DNA of 64,000 nucleotides from Venturia oleaginea (GCA_013176395.1 JABMLP010000016.1:434001-498000), one strand, 5' to 3'; shown: positions 44,044 through 56,404, numbered from the stretch's first letter. Made by a program: numbers and translations. The notes: generated by a model not told the origin, from the sequence alone.

Positions 44044-47000
44044 AGAATCACTCTTCTTACCAATCATACCCACTTTGGGCACATTAAGAACGCATTCTCA
44101 CCTCGCTCCACCTTGCTATTATGTCATCGACAGCCGAAAGGATCTTCAAACTCGACTCTTATCCACCTCTCGATCCTCTCTTTGCATTTCAACGCCTGCA
44201 TCTATTCGTGCTGCCCTAGGTCTTCAATGGTTTTACTTTTGAGACTGGTACTCGAGAATGCTACGTTCTGCATCTCAATTTCAGCATCATCCGGAGTTCC
44301 AATCTTTGTCGTCTTTGTACCATCATGATATGTAAATTTTTCTTCTGCAAAGCGATGGCGTTGGGAATGGCGTTTTTTTTTTACTTTGTCCCTCTTGCAA
44401 TTTTTTGTTTTTCTTTCAGTGTGTGGAGGTCAAATTTGGGACGAATAGATTACGGAATGGATACCCCGAAATGTACAACAATATTTAGATCATCTTCAAT
44501 TTCCATCAAACATTCCGTAAATAATTTTTGTTTTGATCAATTGTTCAATCTTGGATATTGCAATTCTGGCTACGGACACTGACCGATCATTTGCACTCTT
44601 ATGGCATGGAACAGTGAGTATTGCAACCTGTGTCATTTACAATAGGCATATCGCTCCGATATCAGACCAATCGGATAGGATAGCAAGATGATAAGTGAAT
44701 TGGCTGGAGTGAGTTCCTTTCAAGATCATCTAGTGTACCTCAAGCTGCTGCTAATTTATTTATGTTCGTCACTTAATGTTAGATTCGGACGATCTTTCCC
44801 TCGAGCAGATTCCCTCGATTGGATTACCCAACCGGCTGATGATTCTGGACACTGTGAAGGGACAATCCCTATATCCCTCTTCTTTAGTAACCGAGGTCTG
44901 TAGCTGTCTGTACTTATAGGCCACTTCAAAGCAGGTGAGTGGGGCGAAGTACGGGAACTCCTGATTGTAGTGTTAGGCTTGTGGTGTTACTCATCTATTA
45001 GATTTAAGGGGTGTGCTGTGGCCTGACTCTAGTTAGGTGTTGAGCATTAAGGCAAGTACCAAGGCAAATTCCTATGCTTTCCATCTAATTTCGCAACGAC
45101 AACACATCGGGTTAGAATTCTCAAAAGAAGGACCCTCTTTATTTAGAGGTTCTAGTACTTGGATTCTTACACTTTTTTTTCTCGCCCGGACTCTACCTCA
45201 GTTTGGAAATATGGAAAATATTTCACGTGGTGGGCGGAATAAGTTTTTTTTTTTTACCTCCCCCTCCTGCGAGAGTAGACATCTTCGCCGGATTATACGG
45301 TAGGTTTTGTAGGATTCAGATTTCTGAGCAGGAGGAGTACGTGTAGACGATCTTAGCCTTTGGAGGGAGGGAATCAATAGTCTGCAGATATGAATTCCCC
45401 CCGTTATCGACTGGAGTTTCGTATGGTGAAGATGTCTATCCCTCGTGTCGACGGATGGGAGCAGCTGAAGGTAAGGACATATCGTATAAGAAAGGGCGAC
45501 TGACCTTCCGTCCGCTTGTCCTAGGCGGACTCCGTGCCTCGTCACTAACTAATTCGTTGCCCGTGTTGTATAGTATGTACAAGGCTGATAACAAATGATG
45601 TTTCGAAAACATGTTGTTTGATCGTCGAAATATTGGATATGGATGTGGATTATTTCGCTGAGGGATGACTTGCTTATATTGGCGCATCCCTTTTCCTTTC
45701 ATAGCTACGATGTAAGTTTTCGTACAATCCGCCCGCAGTGGGTCGATCGATAACTGTACCTATATGAGACATGGGTATTTTCAAAGAGCAACCCTCAGAT
45801 ACCCATACATTTTCGTAAAGGAGATTGCTACTATTCCATTAGGAACCCGAACCGTACTAGCTACATATCCAAATCCCTATCCATCGGTCCCAAAGCACGC
45901 GTCACACAGGGATCGAAAGTGCGAAGAGGGACCGGGAGGTTTTAAGGCTCGATCGAGTATTATTAGTAATGGCACGGCCCGTACAGAGGCGGATACCAAC
46001 CCTATCTCTGCAAATTAAAGGTAATATCGAGGCTGGAATGTACGTCACGGGTTACTAAGGATGCAGGCTTTGTAATCTAAACCTCGTCCAAGCCACGTCA
46101 CGCCAAGAGGTTATGGCCGATGATTGGGGATCCGACTCGTAGTATATACCTCTATTTCTCTTTTTTCATATCGGAAGGTATGTACTATGGTCTGATGTTG
46201 GATTACAAGCGTCAGGGGATTCTTCTTATCCAATCCTTGCTTCCTAAACGTAGCAGACGTTTATTATCCAGCCAGGACGCGATTCACGGCAGTGCCAATC
46301 CCTTACATGGTGAGTTTTTTTTTGAAAGTTTCTTTTTTTGTAAACATCTGACGTTGCATGAGTGGGGCTGCTCATATAAGTAAATCCCATATAAACTACG
46401 GCCGTGCTGCTCGTGAAGCGCGTCTATTGCGCTTTATCTCGGATTCCGTAGAGACCGCGTTCGAAAACGACCTAAGGGATCTGCTTCGCAATATTTACCT
46501 CGCTCATGCCATATAGGTGATTCAAAACTTACTCATTATATCAGGCATCAGTGCATACAATAATTGAAAATGGGTATTATCTTAGTAAGCCGCGTTTAAG
46601 CCCCATATCCTACCGTATTTAGTTCATTCGGCAAACATTGGGGTGGTGCTCGGTTTTTACACAATGTAATGATGCACAGCGAATTAACCTTGTAAACAGG
46701 CCCTGCATTCATCTATTCATCAGATGATTGACCGCTGGATGAAGGGCATATCCAGGATGTCATCCTTCCGATGAACCTAATCAGGTCTACCATCCACCTC
46801 ATCTCTCCCGATGGGAACCGTTTGAAAGCCGTAGAGACCCACCATCTTTACGATAAGCAATACACATCAGTTAGCCGCACGACGCACCAACCACCTCGCC
46901 GAAATAAGTTCTCTGCCTTCAAGTCCTGGGCTTTTACCTACGTATTTATATCAAACGTCTACTCCGAAAGAGAAGACATATATCCTATCTCTCTCTTTTA

Positions 47001-47742
47001 GTATAGAGCCTCTTGTTTAAAAGCGCGCCTCTTTAATTTCTAAGACTTCAGATGTTATGTATGACTTCTTAACGAAGCAGAAGTATTATTTCGGCCAGGT
47101 GGTTGGTGCGCTGTGTTAGATAAGTTGAATACGGCGGTTAGTCTCTGCGGCTTTCAGACGGATTCCGAGAAATAATGATTTATAGTGGCATAGTGCCTCA
47201 GCCACTCCCAAATTGGTCTCATCTGGATGAGAATTCCCGATCATCTATCTCATCGAAGTTTTCTGAGACGGGTGACATCGAGAAACCTCTTCCATCCCTA
47301 TCATCGGATGGATGCGATTGGATGGATGCAGGGCCTGCTTGTAACCCACTTCAATACGAGGTATTTAAATCACCTGCCACAACACAATGTGCGCTACCGT
47401 ACGTGGTAAATATCCTAGCACTGCTCATTAGCAAGTTGCTTCCAATACATTTATATCGCGCCCTTGTTATCATCCATCAGACCACAGTACGACTTGGCCA
47501 TTGGCACGGACGAGTACAAGGACAGTCCCCCGTCTCTCCATCCTATGAATGAAATCAATCAGTCGAGTCTGACACTATCTCGTATAAGAGAGGACCCTTT
47601 CTCGCGCAAAGAATGTATTCCCTCCCCCTCTCTCTCTCTCTCTCTCTTACAAAAAGAAGACACTCTTTTTCTTGTAAAAAGAAGCCTTTCTCTCTTTCTC
47701 TCGAAAAGAAAAGACTCTTCCCCTCCACCTTCCAGAAACATA
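44044..47742. other. AT-rich gene-poor block
   Basis: About 3.7 kb with no supported gene. It contains T-runs and the inverted repeat at 46812-47172. A (ct)n tract and purine/pyrimidine-biased sequence at 47620-47710 is probably leader of the secreted-protein gene. Short frames scattered through the block have no recognisable domains. Confidence 0.5.
46812..47172. repeat. Degraded inverted-repeat element (~360 bp)
   Basis: The left arm (46812-46930, with ttgaaagccgtagagac and gcgcaccaa-like cgacgcaccaaccacctcg) matches the inverse of the right arm (about 47070-47172, with cgaggtggttggtg-like ccaggtggttggtgcgc and gtctctgcggctttcag) with scattered differences. About 140 bp lies between the arms. 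It is probably an old MITE or transposon remnant. Confidence 0.6.
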
Positions 47743-48233
47743 ATGAAGCTCTCCATGACCTTCGGTTTGCTCGTATTGTGGTATGAACTCGAACCATATC
47801 GTATCATCTTAGTATCTTACTAACAACATCCAGCATCTCCACACCTGCAGCATCCGCTGGCAAAAAATACCGCCTCTGCTGCTGTACCGAAAACAAGAAA
47901 TGCGACCCCAATAGAACCAGTAACTCCGTCGAGGCCTATGTCCCGAAAGGGCGCTGGGTCATGTCGAATAAGAAATGGAACAAGGTAGACAACGCTCCTT
48001 ACGAGTGCGAAGGTAAGACTTTCGATCATATCCATTCTCATATACTGTAGATGGTGCTAATTCTAGCAGGCTGCTACGCATATGCCGTAAATACGAAAAA
48101 TTTAGATGACGGTTTTATTGGAGGCGAAGAGATGTATTCAAAGTGCAGCACTCAGTATAATCCGCAGTATGCCAAGCTGGGTAGCCTGTGCTTTACTCCG
48201 CCCCAAACAAAACATTATTACAATGATCCATAG
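47743..48233 (+). CDS. Small secreted cysteine-rich protein
   Basis: Exons 47743-47780, 47834-48012 and 48070-48233 sum to 381 nt (126 residues). The joined N-terminus MKLSMTFGLLVLCISTPAAS is a signal peptide with cleavage expected after the Ala-rich end. The mature part has LCCCTENKKCD, then WNKVDNAPYECEGCYAYA, MYSKCSTQYNP and SLCFTPPQ, giving eight Cys. Small size, secretion and high Cys content fit effector-like or antimicrobial-like fungal proteins; no named family is recognised. It lies next to a gene-poor, repeat-bearing block. Confidence 0.75.
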
Positions 48234-49372
48234 TTGGAGGGGGCAATGTGTAGGCTTGTACGCCGGGATTTCTTGGGCTGGAAAATCGTGGTAGTCGTGG
48301 GTTCCAATGCTGTGGCTTGGGTTGCTTTTGGGTTTTTGCGCAGAGCTTTGAGGGGATGGTGAGAGGTCATGGGTGGTCAGCGATTCAATACCAAGTCTAA
48401 CCCGAAGTTGAAGGGCCGGAGTTTCCATCAACTTGAGATGGTAGCTTTTGGGAATGGCAGTTTCTTCCCAGAATACAGGTATTTCTCCCATATCTCCCAA
48501 TCACGTGATGCGCTATTATCAAGCTGTCACGTGATATGCTCTAGTCAGCCAGACATGACTAGCAGTATCCAATCAACGCCAGCTGTTCCCCAGCGCTCTT
48601 TTCGTTTCCTCTTCGGGAATATTTCAAGTATTGTTACGAGAGATCATACCTACATGTGGTTGAAACGCGATTCCTTGGCATAATGACGCGTTATTTGACC
48701 AATGGAATAGCCAGCATCCTGTCTCTCTTGCATGTCCGAACAACAGAAGACGACCAGACACAGTCCGGGTAAAGGGGCACGCGACAGTGGAGTCATCCGT
48801 CCAGAGTCCAGATCTTGAGATACTCGCCGGTTGTATCTTACGAGAAGACGTAAGCAGAGGGCAAAAAAGATGTCATCTTTCATCCCAATTGGATCGCGTA
48901 GAGGACTGTTGGTGAACAGAATCTCATGATAGCAGGGTAGGTAAGGAACTTGAGGGGTGTAGGATGGAAGGAGCATGCAATGAAGCAGGTTTGACTGCAA
49001 GGAGTTATTGCCTCGAGCCAGTTGTGGCGAAGAATCTCAGCAATCTAGATACCCGGGTAATCCGCTTTAGGAAGACGCTAAAGGCCACCGCCCTAGTTTT
49101 TTCACGAGACCCACTCTTCAACAGAATACATCTACGTCTACTCGTATACTCCGGGTCACAATCTGATATCTGCATACAAGACCCCAGTTGGCGGACGATT
49201 GAAACCCGTCACACAACATACACCTTTTCAACAACAACCTCAAACAAAGACATCGACAAGCCTCATACTTCAGAGCACGGCTTTAGGCACTTCCATCTCA
49301 TCCCAGCCGACCCCAAAATCGGCCCATTTGGATCATCAGAAATTTTAAGAAGAACATCTCACTCCTGCAAAG
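48234..49372. promoter_or_regulatory. Upstream region of the ATRR gene
   Basis: About 1.1 kb with no supported gene. It includes two tcacgtga palindromes (E-box-like, CACGTG core) near 48500 and 48530, and a CA-rich leader (cacacaacatacacc..., caacaacctcaaac) just before the start codon at 49373. Regulation by an E-box factor is only a possibility. Confidence 0.4.
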
Positions 49373-52300
49373 ATGCCGATTATCGACACCAGCCAGGACT
49401 TGGCTGCACTTTTCTCGCAGCAAGTTCGAGCTACTCCCAATGCCATTGCTCTTGAGTCACCTAGGAGAAAATTGACCTACGCCGAGCTGGATGAGAAGGT
49501 TGAGGAACTCTCTGAAAGGCTACGTAAGCAGTATGGAGTCGGTCGGGACAGCTTGGTTGGAGTTCTTCTGGGACGTCGTGCAGACTATGTGATCACCTGC
49601 CTTGCAGCACTTCGTGCAGGAGGAGCATTTCTCGTGCTCGAACTTGCAAATCCTCCGGCAGCTATGGCTGAAGTCATTGCTGATGCACAGCCCACGGTTA
49701 TTGTCACCCATGAAGCCCACCTGCCGCGGCTCAATGCACATATCCCACTCATTATTCTCGATGAAGAGAAACCAAAGGAAGAGAACGGAGCGAATGGCCA
49801 CGCCGAAGAGCCTTCTCCCCTACCAGCCAACGATGATTTGGATCGACTCGCCTTTGTGTCGTACTCTTCAGGCACCACAGGCAAACCAAAAGGAATTGCA
49901 AATCCGCACCGGGCACCTGTACTATCTTACGACCTGAGATTCGGCATAAGTGACCTCAAGCCTGGCGATCGGGTTGCTTGCAATGTCTTCTTCATCTGGG
50001 AAATCCTGCGGCCATTACTGCGCGGCGCTGCGACAATCTGCATATGGGACGAGGTGAGCTACGACCCGATAAAACTTGTCGATGTTCTTGCGTCAGAAAA
50101 AGTCACCGAAACTCTCATGACACCTACTCTTTTGGAGCTAGTTCTATCACAACGTCCGCGGCTGGGATTGAAGCTGCCGGAATTGAGAACGATGTGGCTC
50201 AATGGAGAAGTGGTCTCAACAGATCTGGCGCGTAAAGCGATGAAAGCTCTGCCAAATGTGCGTCTTCTCAACTGCTATAGTGCTAGCGAAACTCATGAGG
50301 TTGCTTGTGGAGACATCAAGGAGATGATGGAAAAGATCGACAATGATTCTACTTACTGCCCAGTAGGACCACCAATAGATCCGCAACACACTTATATCCT
50401 TGATGAGAACCGAAATCCAGTCGAGCCAGGTACCAGTGGCGAGCTTTTCGTGGGAGGACCTTTACTGGCACGCGGCTATCTCAACCAAACAGAGACCACT
50501 GTCAAAGCATTCTTACCAGATCCCTTTGACGACGAGCCTGGAGCTCGTATGTACAGAACTGGGGATACAGCGCGGATGCTTCCCTCAGGTTTTCTTGAGA
50601 TCACAGGCCGAGTCGGAGGTATGATAAAGATTCGGGGCTACTCTGTGGTACCGGAGAGAGTTGCACATACTATCGTCCGTGAATTAGCGGTCAAACATTG
50701 TGCAGTCACAGCTCACGGTGAAGGTAATGAGCGGCAGCTGGTCGCATATTTTGTTCGAGACAACGAAGAACCTGGCGGGCGCACTGTGCCTGTGGTGGTG
50801 GAGTCCGGATACAGTAGTCCAGTAGCACGGAAAGCACTCGTTGGCAGTCTGAAAGCATACGAGATTCCAGCTATCTGGATGGAGGTTGACCAAATACCCA
50901 CGAATGCAGTCTCTGGAAAGATCGACCTCAAAGGTCTTCCAGCACCAACTCCATCAAAGATGCGCAGTGGTCCATTGCCCAGTGGCACTCAGACAGGAGA
51001 TCTTAGACTGGATTTCGATACCATGGCTGAGATGTGGGCAACGACTCTCTCTGTACAACTGAGCAGTATCACGCCCGAACACGATTTCTTCGATCTGGGA
51101 GGACATTCTTTGACTCTCGCAAACCTTGCCGGAAGATTGACAAGAACTTTTGGTTTCCCCATCTCCCTCGCTCGACTAGCCTCGAACCCTACAGTTGAGG
51201 GACATCTCGAAGTGGTCCGCAAGACCCGAGATGGACACACTGCAGCTGTGCAGGCAGACTTGCCAGCCGTTCTGCTCGCCGATGCCACGTTGTCGGCAGA
51301 TATCGAGCCAAAGAACACTGCAGCTTGTCCACTCAGTGAAGCCAAGGCTGTTCTACTCACGGGAGCGACAGGTTTCTTGGGCGCTTTCCTCCTAAACGAT
51401 CTACTGGAAACTACATCTGCCAAAATCATTCTTCTGGTTCGATTCAGCGACCCAACAGAAGACGAAGTTGCAGCCGGTATGCGGAGAATACGCAGAAATC
51501 TGATTGATCTGGGCTTGTGGCGGGACTCTATTTTAGATCGTATTGAGATTCTCCCTGGAAACTTGTCTAGGAAGAGGCTCGGCCTATCACCACAAGCCTT
51601 CGAGGAGCTCGCATCCCGCGTTCAAGTCATCATTCATGCCGCGGCCACTGTCAATCTTGTCTATCCATATGCCATGATGCGAGGCGCTAATGTGGAAGGC
51701 ACACGGGAGATCGTGAAGCTCGCGTGCCTCGGCCCAACATTGGTATATGTTTCAACCAACGGAGTTCTGCCCCCCTCAAAGGAAGGCTGGCCTGAGGATG
51801 CGACACTTGCAGTCGAAGATGTGCCCACAAAGCTAGCTGACGGCTACGGCCAGACGAAATGGGTTGCTGAACAGCTTGTTGTTGAGGCTGGTCGTCGTGG
51901 GCTACCAGTGAAGATCCTACGTGCAGGAACTATCAGCGGACATAGTATGTTCGGTTCCTCCAATGCGTGGGATCTGCTCACTGCCATACTGGTCGAGGCT
52001 CTTCATCTAGGTCATGCACCACGAATTGAAGGTTGGCTTGCAGAAATGACGCCGGTCGACTATGTTAGCAAAGCTATCCTGACCCTGGCGAATAATATCG
52101 AAACTAAACAGACAGTCTTCCATCTTGGTGACCCTACACCTGTCGACATCACTCAGCTCTTCAAGAACCTCAACGAACTTGGCTACCCAACAGAACCTCT
52201 TGACTGGGATGAGTGGGTCGCCTTATGGACCGAGAAGCGCGGGAGCGCCAGAGGCGGTGAAAACGCGGCCAACCCGAATACTGTCGACATTCTCCGTGGA

Positions 52301-53248
52301 GGTATGCCGGAGGTAAAATTCCTGAAAGAAGTCACCGTCCTCAACAACGCAGCGACCGACCCGCTACTCAAGTCAATCGCACGTCCGAAGGTGGACACCA
52401 ACTTACTGGAGATATACGCCCGCAATTGGTGTGCTCGGGGTTGGCTGCCTCGCCCTCCTCGTCGCAACGCCTTAACTCCACAATCTCAGTCATGGCTTCA
52501 GGCACGAGGACCTCTTGGAGGCAAAGTTGCCGTCGTCACAGGCGCCTCATCAGGTATCGGCGCCGCTGTAGCAGCAGCCCTCGCAAGAGAAGGTGTCCAC
52601 GTCGCCCTCGCCGCCCGCCGGACCGATGAACTCGAGTCCATCAAAACCAAGCTCTCAGCCCATGGAGTCAAAATCCTCGCCCACAAAACCGACGTCACGC
52701 AAAAAGCACAAGTGGAATCTCTCATGAAGGCTGCCGCTGAAGAACTTGGTCTAGTTGATATTCTCATCTCCTGCGCTGGTGTCATGTACTTCACCATGAT
52801 GAAAAATGTGCACTCTGAAGAATGGGAACGCACGGTTGATGTGAATTGCAAAGGTCTCTTGCACTGCCTTTCATCCACCATCCCATCAATGCTTGCACGC
52901 AGCACAGGCCACATCGTCGCCATCTCCTCTGACGCCGGTCGCAAAGTCTTCCCAGGCCTGGGTGTGTACTCTGCCAGTAAATTCTTCGTTGAAGCCACGC
53001 TTCAGGCTTTGCGCGTGGAGACTGCAGGTAGTGGATTGAGAGTCACGAGTATCCAGCCTGGCAACGTTGCGACGGATTTACTTGGGATGAGTACGGATAA
53101 GGAGGCCTTGGAGGCTTATGGGACACCGACGGGCGCGAAGGTGTTGGATGCGGAGGATGTGGCCAACTCGATTGTTTATGCGTTGAAGCAGCCTGAACAT
53201 GTTGGTGTTAATGAGGTTATGATTGAGCCTAGGGAGGAGCCTTGTTAA
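49373..53248 (+). CDS. NRPS-like A-T-R-SDR carboxylic acid reductase (ATRR, glycine betaine reductase type)
   Basis: Single exon of 1,291 residues. The adenylation domain (~10-530) has YSSGTTGKPKGI near 165, YRTGD near 393, a GMIKIRGYSVVPE segment and the A10-type GKIDLKG. The carrier domain has DFFDLGGHSL with the pantetheine Ser near 576. The thioester reductase domain (~655-1000) has LLTGATGFLG and YGQTKW near 825. A second reductase (~1045-1291) of the SDR/YdfG type has VVTGASSGIG near 1056, CAGVMYF and YSASK near 1198. This A-T-R1-R2 order is that of the fungal ATRR enzyme from Aspergillus nidulans, which reduces glycine betaine via betaine aldehyde to choline. The substrate here is inferred from architecture; the pocket residues were not checked. 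All catalytic motifs look intact. Confidence 0.87.
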   Translation: MPIIDTSQDLAALFSQQVRATPNAIALESPRRKLTYAELDEKVEELSERLRKQYGVGRDSLVGVLLGRRADYVITCLAALRAGGAFLVLELANPPAAMAEVIADAQPTVIVTHEAHLPRLNAHIPLIILDEEKPKEENGANGHAEEPSPLPANDDLDRLAFVSYSSGTTGKPKGIANPHRAPVLSYDLRFGISDLKPGDRVACNVFFIWEILRPLLRGAATICIWDEVSYDPIKLVDVLASEKVTETLMTPTLLELVLSQRPRLGLKLPELRTMWLNGEVVSTDLARKAMKALPNVRLLNCYSASETHEVACGDIKEMMEKIDNDSTYCPVGPPIDPQHTYILDENRNPVEPGTSGELFVGGPLLARGYLNQTETTVKAFLPDPFDDEPGARMYRTGDTARMLPSGFLEITGRVGGMIKIRGYSVVPERVAHTIVRELAVKHCAVTAHGEGNERQLVAYFVRDNEEPGGRTVPVVVESGYSSPVARKALVGSLKAYEIPAIWMEVDQIPTNAVSGKIDLKGLPAPTPSKMRSGPLPSGTQTGDLRLDFDTMAEMWATTLSVQLSSITPEHDFFDLGGHSLTLANLAGRLTRTFGFPISLARLASNPTVEGHLEVVRKTRDGHTAAVQADLPAVLLADATLSADIEPKNTAACPLSEAKAVLLTGATGFLGAFLLNDLLETTSAKIILLVRFSDPTEDEVAAGMRRIRRNLIDLGLWRDSILDRIEILPGNLSRKRLGLSPQAFEELASRVQVIIHAAATVNLVYPYAMMRGANVEGTREIVKLACLGPTLVYVSTNGVLPPSKEGWPEDATLAVEDVPTKLADGYGQTKWVAEQLVVEAGRRGLPVKILRAGTISGHSMFGSSNAWDLLTAILVEALHLGHAPRIEGWLAEMTPVDYVSKAILTLANNIETKQTVFHLGDPTPVDITQLFKNLNELGYPTEPLDWDEWVALWTEKRGSARGGENAANPNTVDILRGGMPEVKFLKEVTVLNNAATDPLLKSIARPKVDTNLLEIYARNWCARGWLPRPPRRNALTPQSQSWLQARGPLGGKVAVVTGASSGIGAAVAAALAREGVHVALAARRTDELESIKTKLSAHGVKILAHKTDVTQKAQVESLMKAAAEELGLVDILISCAGVMYFTMMKNVHSEEWERTVDVNCKGLLHCLSSTIPSMLARSTGHIVAISSDAGRKVFPGLGVYSASKFFVEATLQALRVETAGSGLRVTSIQPGNVATDLLGMSTDKEALEAYGTPTGAKVLDAEDVANSIVYALKQPEHVGVNEVMIEPREEPC

Positions 53249-53756
53249 TTTGTTTGCGAGAGAGGGAAATTCTTCGAGGTCGAAGGGCGGTTCTTTGTGA
53301 TTGATTGATAGAGTGTGATGGCGCTAGTATTTAAGCTTTATAGAACCGTAGATTCAGACATGGCCGTTTATAGAAAATTGGTATGGTAAATAGACATGAC
53401 ACCGCATCAATAATATTTTTTGGCATGTTGCTCTTTCAGGATGTTACTTTCGAGATCAGACCTATTCTACCTTTATTTCTTTCAATTGATATATTGGGGG
53501 ACAATGGTTGCACTTTCCCCTCGCTCTCCTTGCTGGTCCATTGACATGATAGATAATGGTAGACTGGCCGTTTGTGTGTCGTTCGACAGAGGTTCAGACC
53601 CCCCTCCCTCAACACGTGGCACCGTGTTTTGCCATGAGAAGTTTTATGTCCGCACCACCACATCGCCACCATCATCCTGTTTTTTTTTTGGCGCTTTTGG
53701 ACTGAGGCCACCATCTCGTGCTACCACATCCTGCTGTCCATTTCAAGCCCGCTATC
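53249..53756. other. Intergenic between ATRR and DUF4211 gene
   Basis: About 500 bp with no gene. It contains the 3' flank of ATRR and a T-run near 53680, with a CA-rich leader before the ATG at 53757. Confidence 0.5.
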
Positions 53757-56404
53757 ATGGCTCGATCATCCCGCACAAGAAGCGCGAAACAGACGCGACT
53801 TACATTCACCCCGTTACCGTCCAGCTCACCGGCTAGCAAGAAGATAGAAAAGGATCATGGTGCAAGGAACTACGCGGCTATGGGTTTGGAAGGTGGTGGG
53901 AAGTGCAAAAGAGTTCGGATTGATGAGGTGGAAGAAGATGCTGAGGGTGAGTTTGCTTGATTCTTAGCTGTATCTGGTTCGAAGGTAGGATAAGCAGGAC
54001 TGAATACAAACTCATGTATGGCTTCTTTGGACGGTGCCAGAGATGATCCGGTATATTGCTCATAGGATGGACCTGTACGCATTTTGTTTGCCTTCGGACA
54101 CCATTGGTTCAGCTACCTGATAGCATACTCTGAAACCGAGACTGGCAGTGCGAAGCTTCTGGCTCAACATTTTTAAAACTTCCCCGAAAGTGAGCGTACC
54201 TGTCATAAGTTTCTTGTGGGTTTCGTGGTGGGAGGCGCCTGTGATAGCGCATTTTCAAACGTTTGCGCTGTTGTCTTTGAGCACAATACGAAGCCAGATC
54301 TAGATCTGGAGTAGCTATCAATCAATGAATTCATCTGCTGACACACTATTTAATAGCACCTCTGCCTACACCAGGACGATCTTCTCACCCTCGCCCATTA
54401 AACCTCTTACAATCACCCCCGAAACTGCAACCCACCCTTGAATCATTATCCTCCGATTCCGAGAGCGACGTCCTACCATCTGCGAAGCGAAGACGAGTCG
54501 CGCGACAAAGAACACTCGACTTCACGAATCTCATTGGTGGCAAAGTGGCCACCAGTGAAGAGGAAGAAGCGTCTGATAGCATGGCGCGGTCAGGCCCTTC
54601 TGATAGGCTAAGAGCTGGATTATTTGGCACACAGCATGAAAAGCATTCGGCAGGAAATGCAGAAACATCAGAAGAAGAGGTGTCATCGAAGAGAAGGAGC
54701 ACGAGAAAACAGGCACAATCCTCTCCAATCAAGAAGATAAGAGGTGAAAAAGATGAGGCCGATTCAAGATCCTCGCCACCTCCAAGGACGACGAGATGGA
54801 AAAAACAAGCATATGTCGAGTTGAGCTCTGGTGGTTCTGATAGTTCTGATGGCGAGGAACCCGTAGTGGCATCCTGGCGGAACAACCGAGCTTCTCCGCC
54901 TCTTGGTCTGGAATTCGGTGAGCCAGAGACCTCGGGTGACGATGTGCCTGTTCTTCGCTCTTCACCAGCGAAGAAGAGGGTGCGTGCGACCCAGAAACCA
55001 GAAGTTTATCTAGAACTATCTACAAGCGAGGACGAGGTGCCTGTAAGCACAAGAAAAAAGGCAAAGACACAAAGTTCGAGTCGGAAAATCAAGCGCGCAG
55101 TTACTGAGAGCGAAGAGGAGCAGGAATTAGAAGCGGAGTCCCCAGCGCCGGTTCGAAGACGTCTCAAAAAGCGTCCACGCGAATTGGACGAACAAGAACA
55201 GGAAGACCTGAACGAAGATCTAGATTTCCTCCGAAGCAGTCCCCCCGCTATCACACCTTCCGCTCGTGGCAGAAAACTAGACCCTCGCAAAGAAGCTCTC
55301 GAAGCACTCAAACGACAACGTGCAGGCCAGAACGCTATTCCTTCATCTTCAGCAGCACCACTACGCCGTGAAATGGGATCTATTGCCATCTCAGATGACG
55401 AAGAAGAGGAAGAGGACGAGAGTGAAGACGATGTGACGTCAATGGATGAAGACCATGAAGAGACTGTCCCGTTCCTGGGTGCGCGTGGCGTCTTCCGAGA
55501 AGACGACGAAGATCGCGACTTCATCGCCGAAGAAGATCCAGATGCACCTCTGGGCGCTCCGGATGTCGAAATGCCTCTTTGGGCCAGCAACTTCAGTCGT
55601 ATGAAAGGCAAGGAACTGTTCAAATACGCTGTCGAGTGGATGGTGCAGAAAAAGTTGAACCCTGCTTTCAAGTCTGATGACGAAGTGTACGATCTCGCCT
55701 TCAAGAAGTTGGATGATGAAGTTCGTGGCCTTGCGGGCAGCAAGTTCAAAAGCTCAGTTTGGCAGCGCGATTTTATGGTCAGTCTTGAGGGACGGCCGGA
55801 AGTTATTCTCACGGAGAACGAAGGACTGATGAGTGAGATGTTGGAAGAGAGATGCCAGGCGTGCAACCGGTCCGGTCATCCTGCTACCTTCAATATCCAA
55901 TTCACCGGCCGCCCTTACCACATTTCGACCCTCGAACCGGTCGAAGAAGATGACGACGATGAAGACGAGGAAGAAGAGGAGGACCTGGATGTGGAAACAC
56001 TTGGTCATTACGATTCAAAAGGGCGAGAACTCCCACCCGCCTCACGCATCTACCACGTTGGCCGTTTTTGCAAGGACAACGCCATAACCGCTCATGCGTT
56101 AGAACACTGGCGTTTCCATCTCTTCGAATGGGTCGTCGTTGAGTTGGAGAAGGGGAAGCACTTGAGGCCGTCTAAGATTGTGGAGAGGGATGCGTGGAGT
56201 ACCAAGAAGAAGTCTCAGTATGCTAACAAGGTTCTTGACGCGATGGTTGAGACTGGCCAGGTGAAGAGATTGTACAGAGACTTCAGGTTGGAGATTGATA
56301 TGGCGAGAGAGAAGAAGGTATATTCATTTATTTATTATCCTTGACTTGCGTTGGAATGATGGCTAACCATTGCCCAGAGTGGATGGCGAGGACGAGGTGT
56401 TTAG
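53757..56404 (+). CDS. DUF4211-domain nuclear protein
   Basis: Exons 53757-53946, 54357-56317 and 56378-56404 sum to 2,178 nt (725 residues). The N-terminus is basic (MARSSRTRSAKQTRLTF) with a PIP-box-like QTRLTF. The middle is disordered, with alternating acidic and basic patches (KRRSTRKQ, KKRVRATQK, DEEEEEDESEDD). The C-terminal DUF4211 region has MPLWASNFSRMKGKELFKY, RCQACNRSGHPATFNIQFTG and GRFCKDNAITAHALEHWRFH; its C-x2-C pair and later Cys/His suggest a metal site. The first intron (410 nt) is far longer than others here. The last exon encodes only SGWRGRGV. Nuclear location is inferred from composition; function is unknown. Confidence 0.82.
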
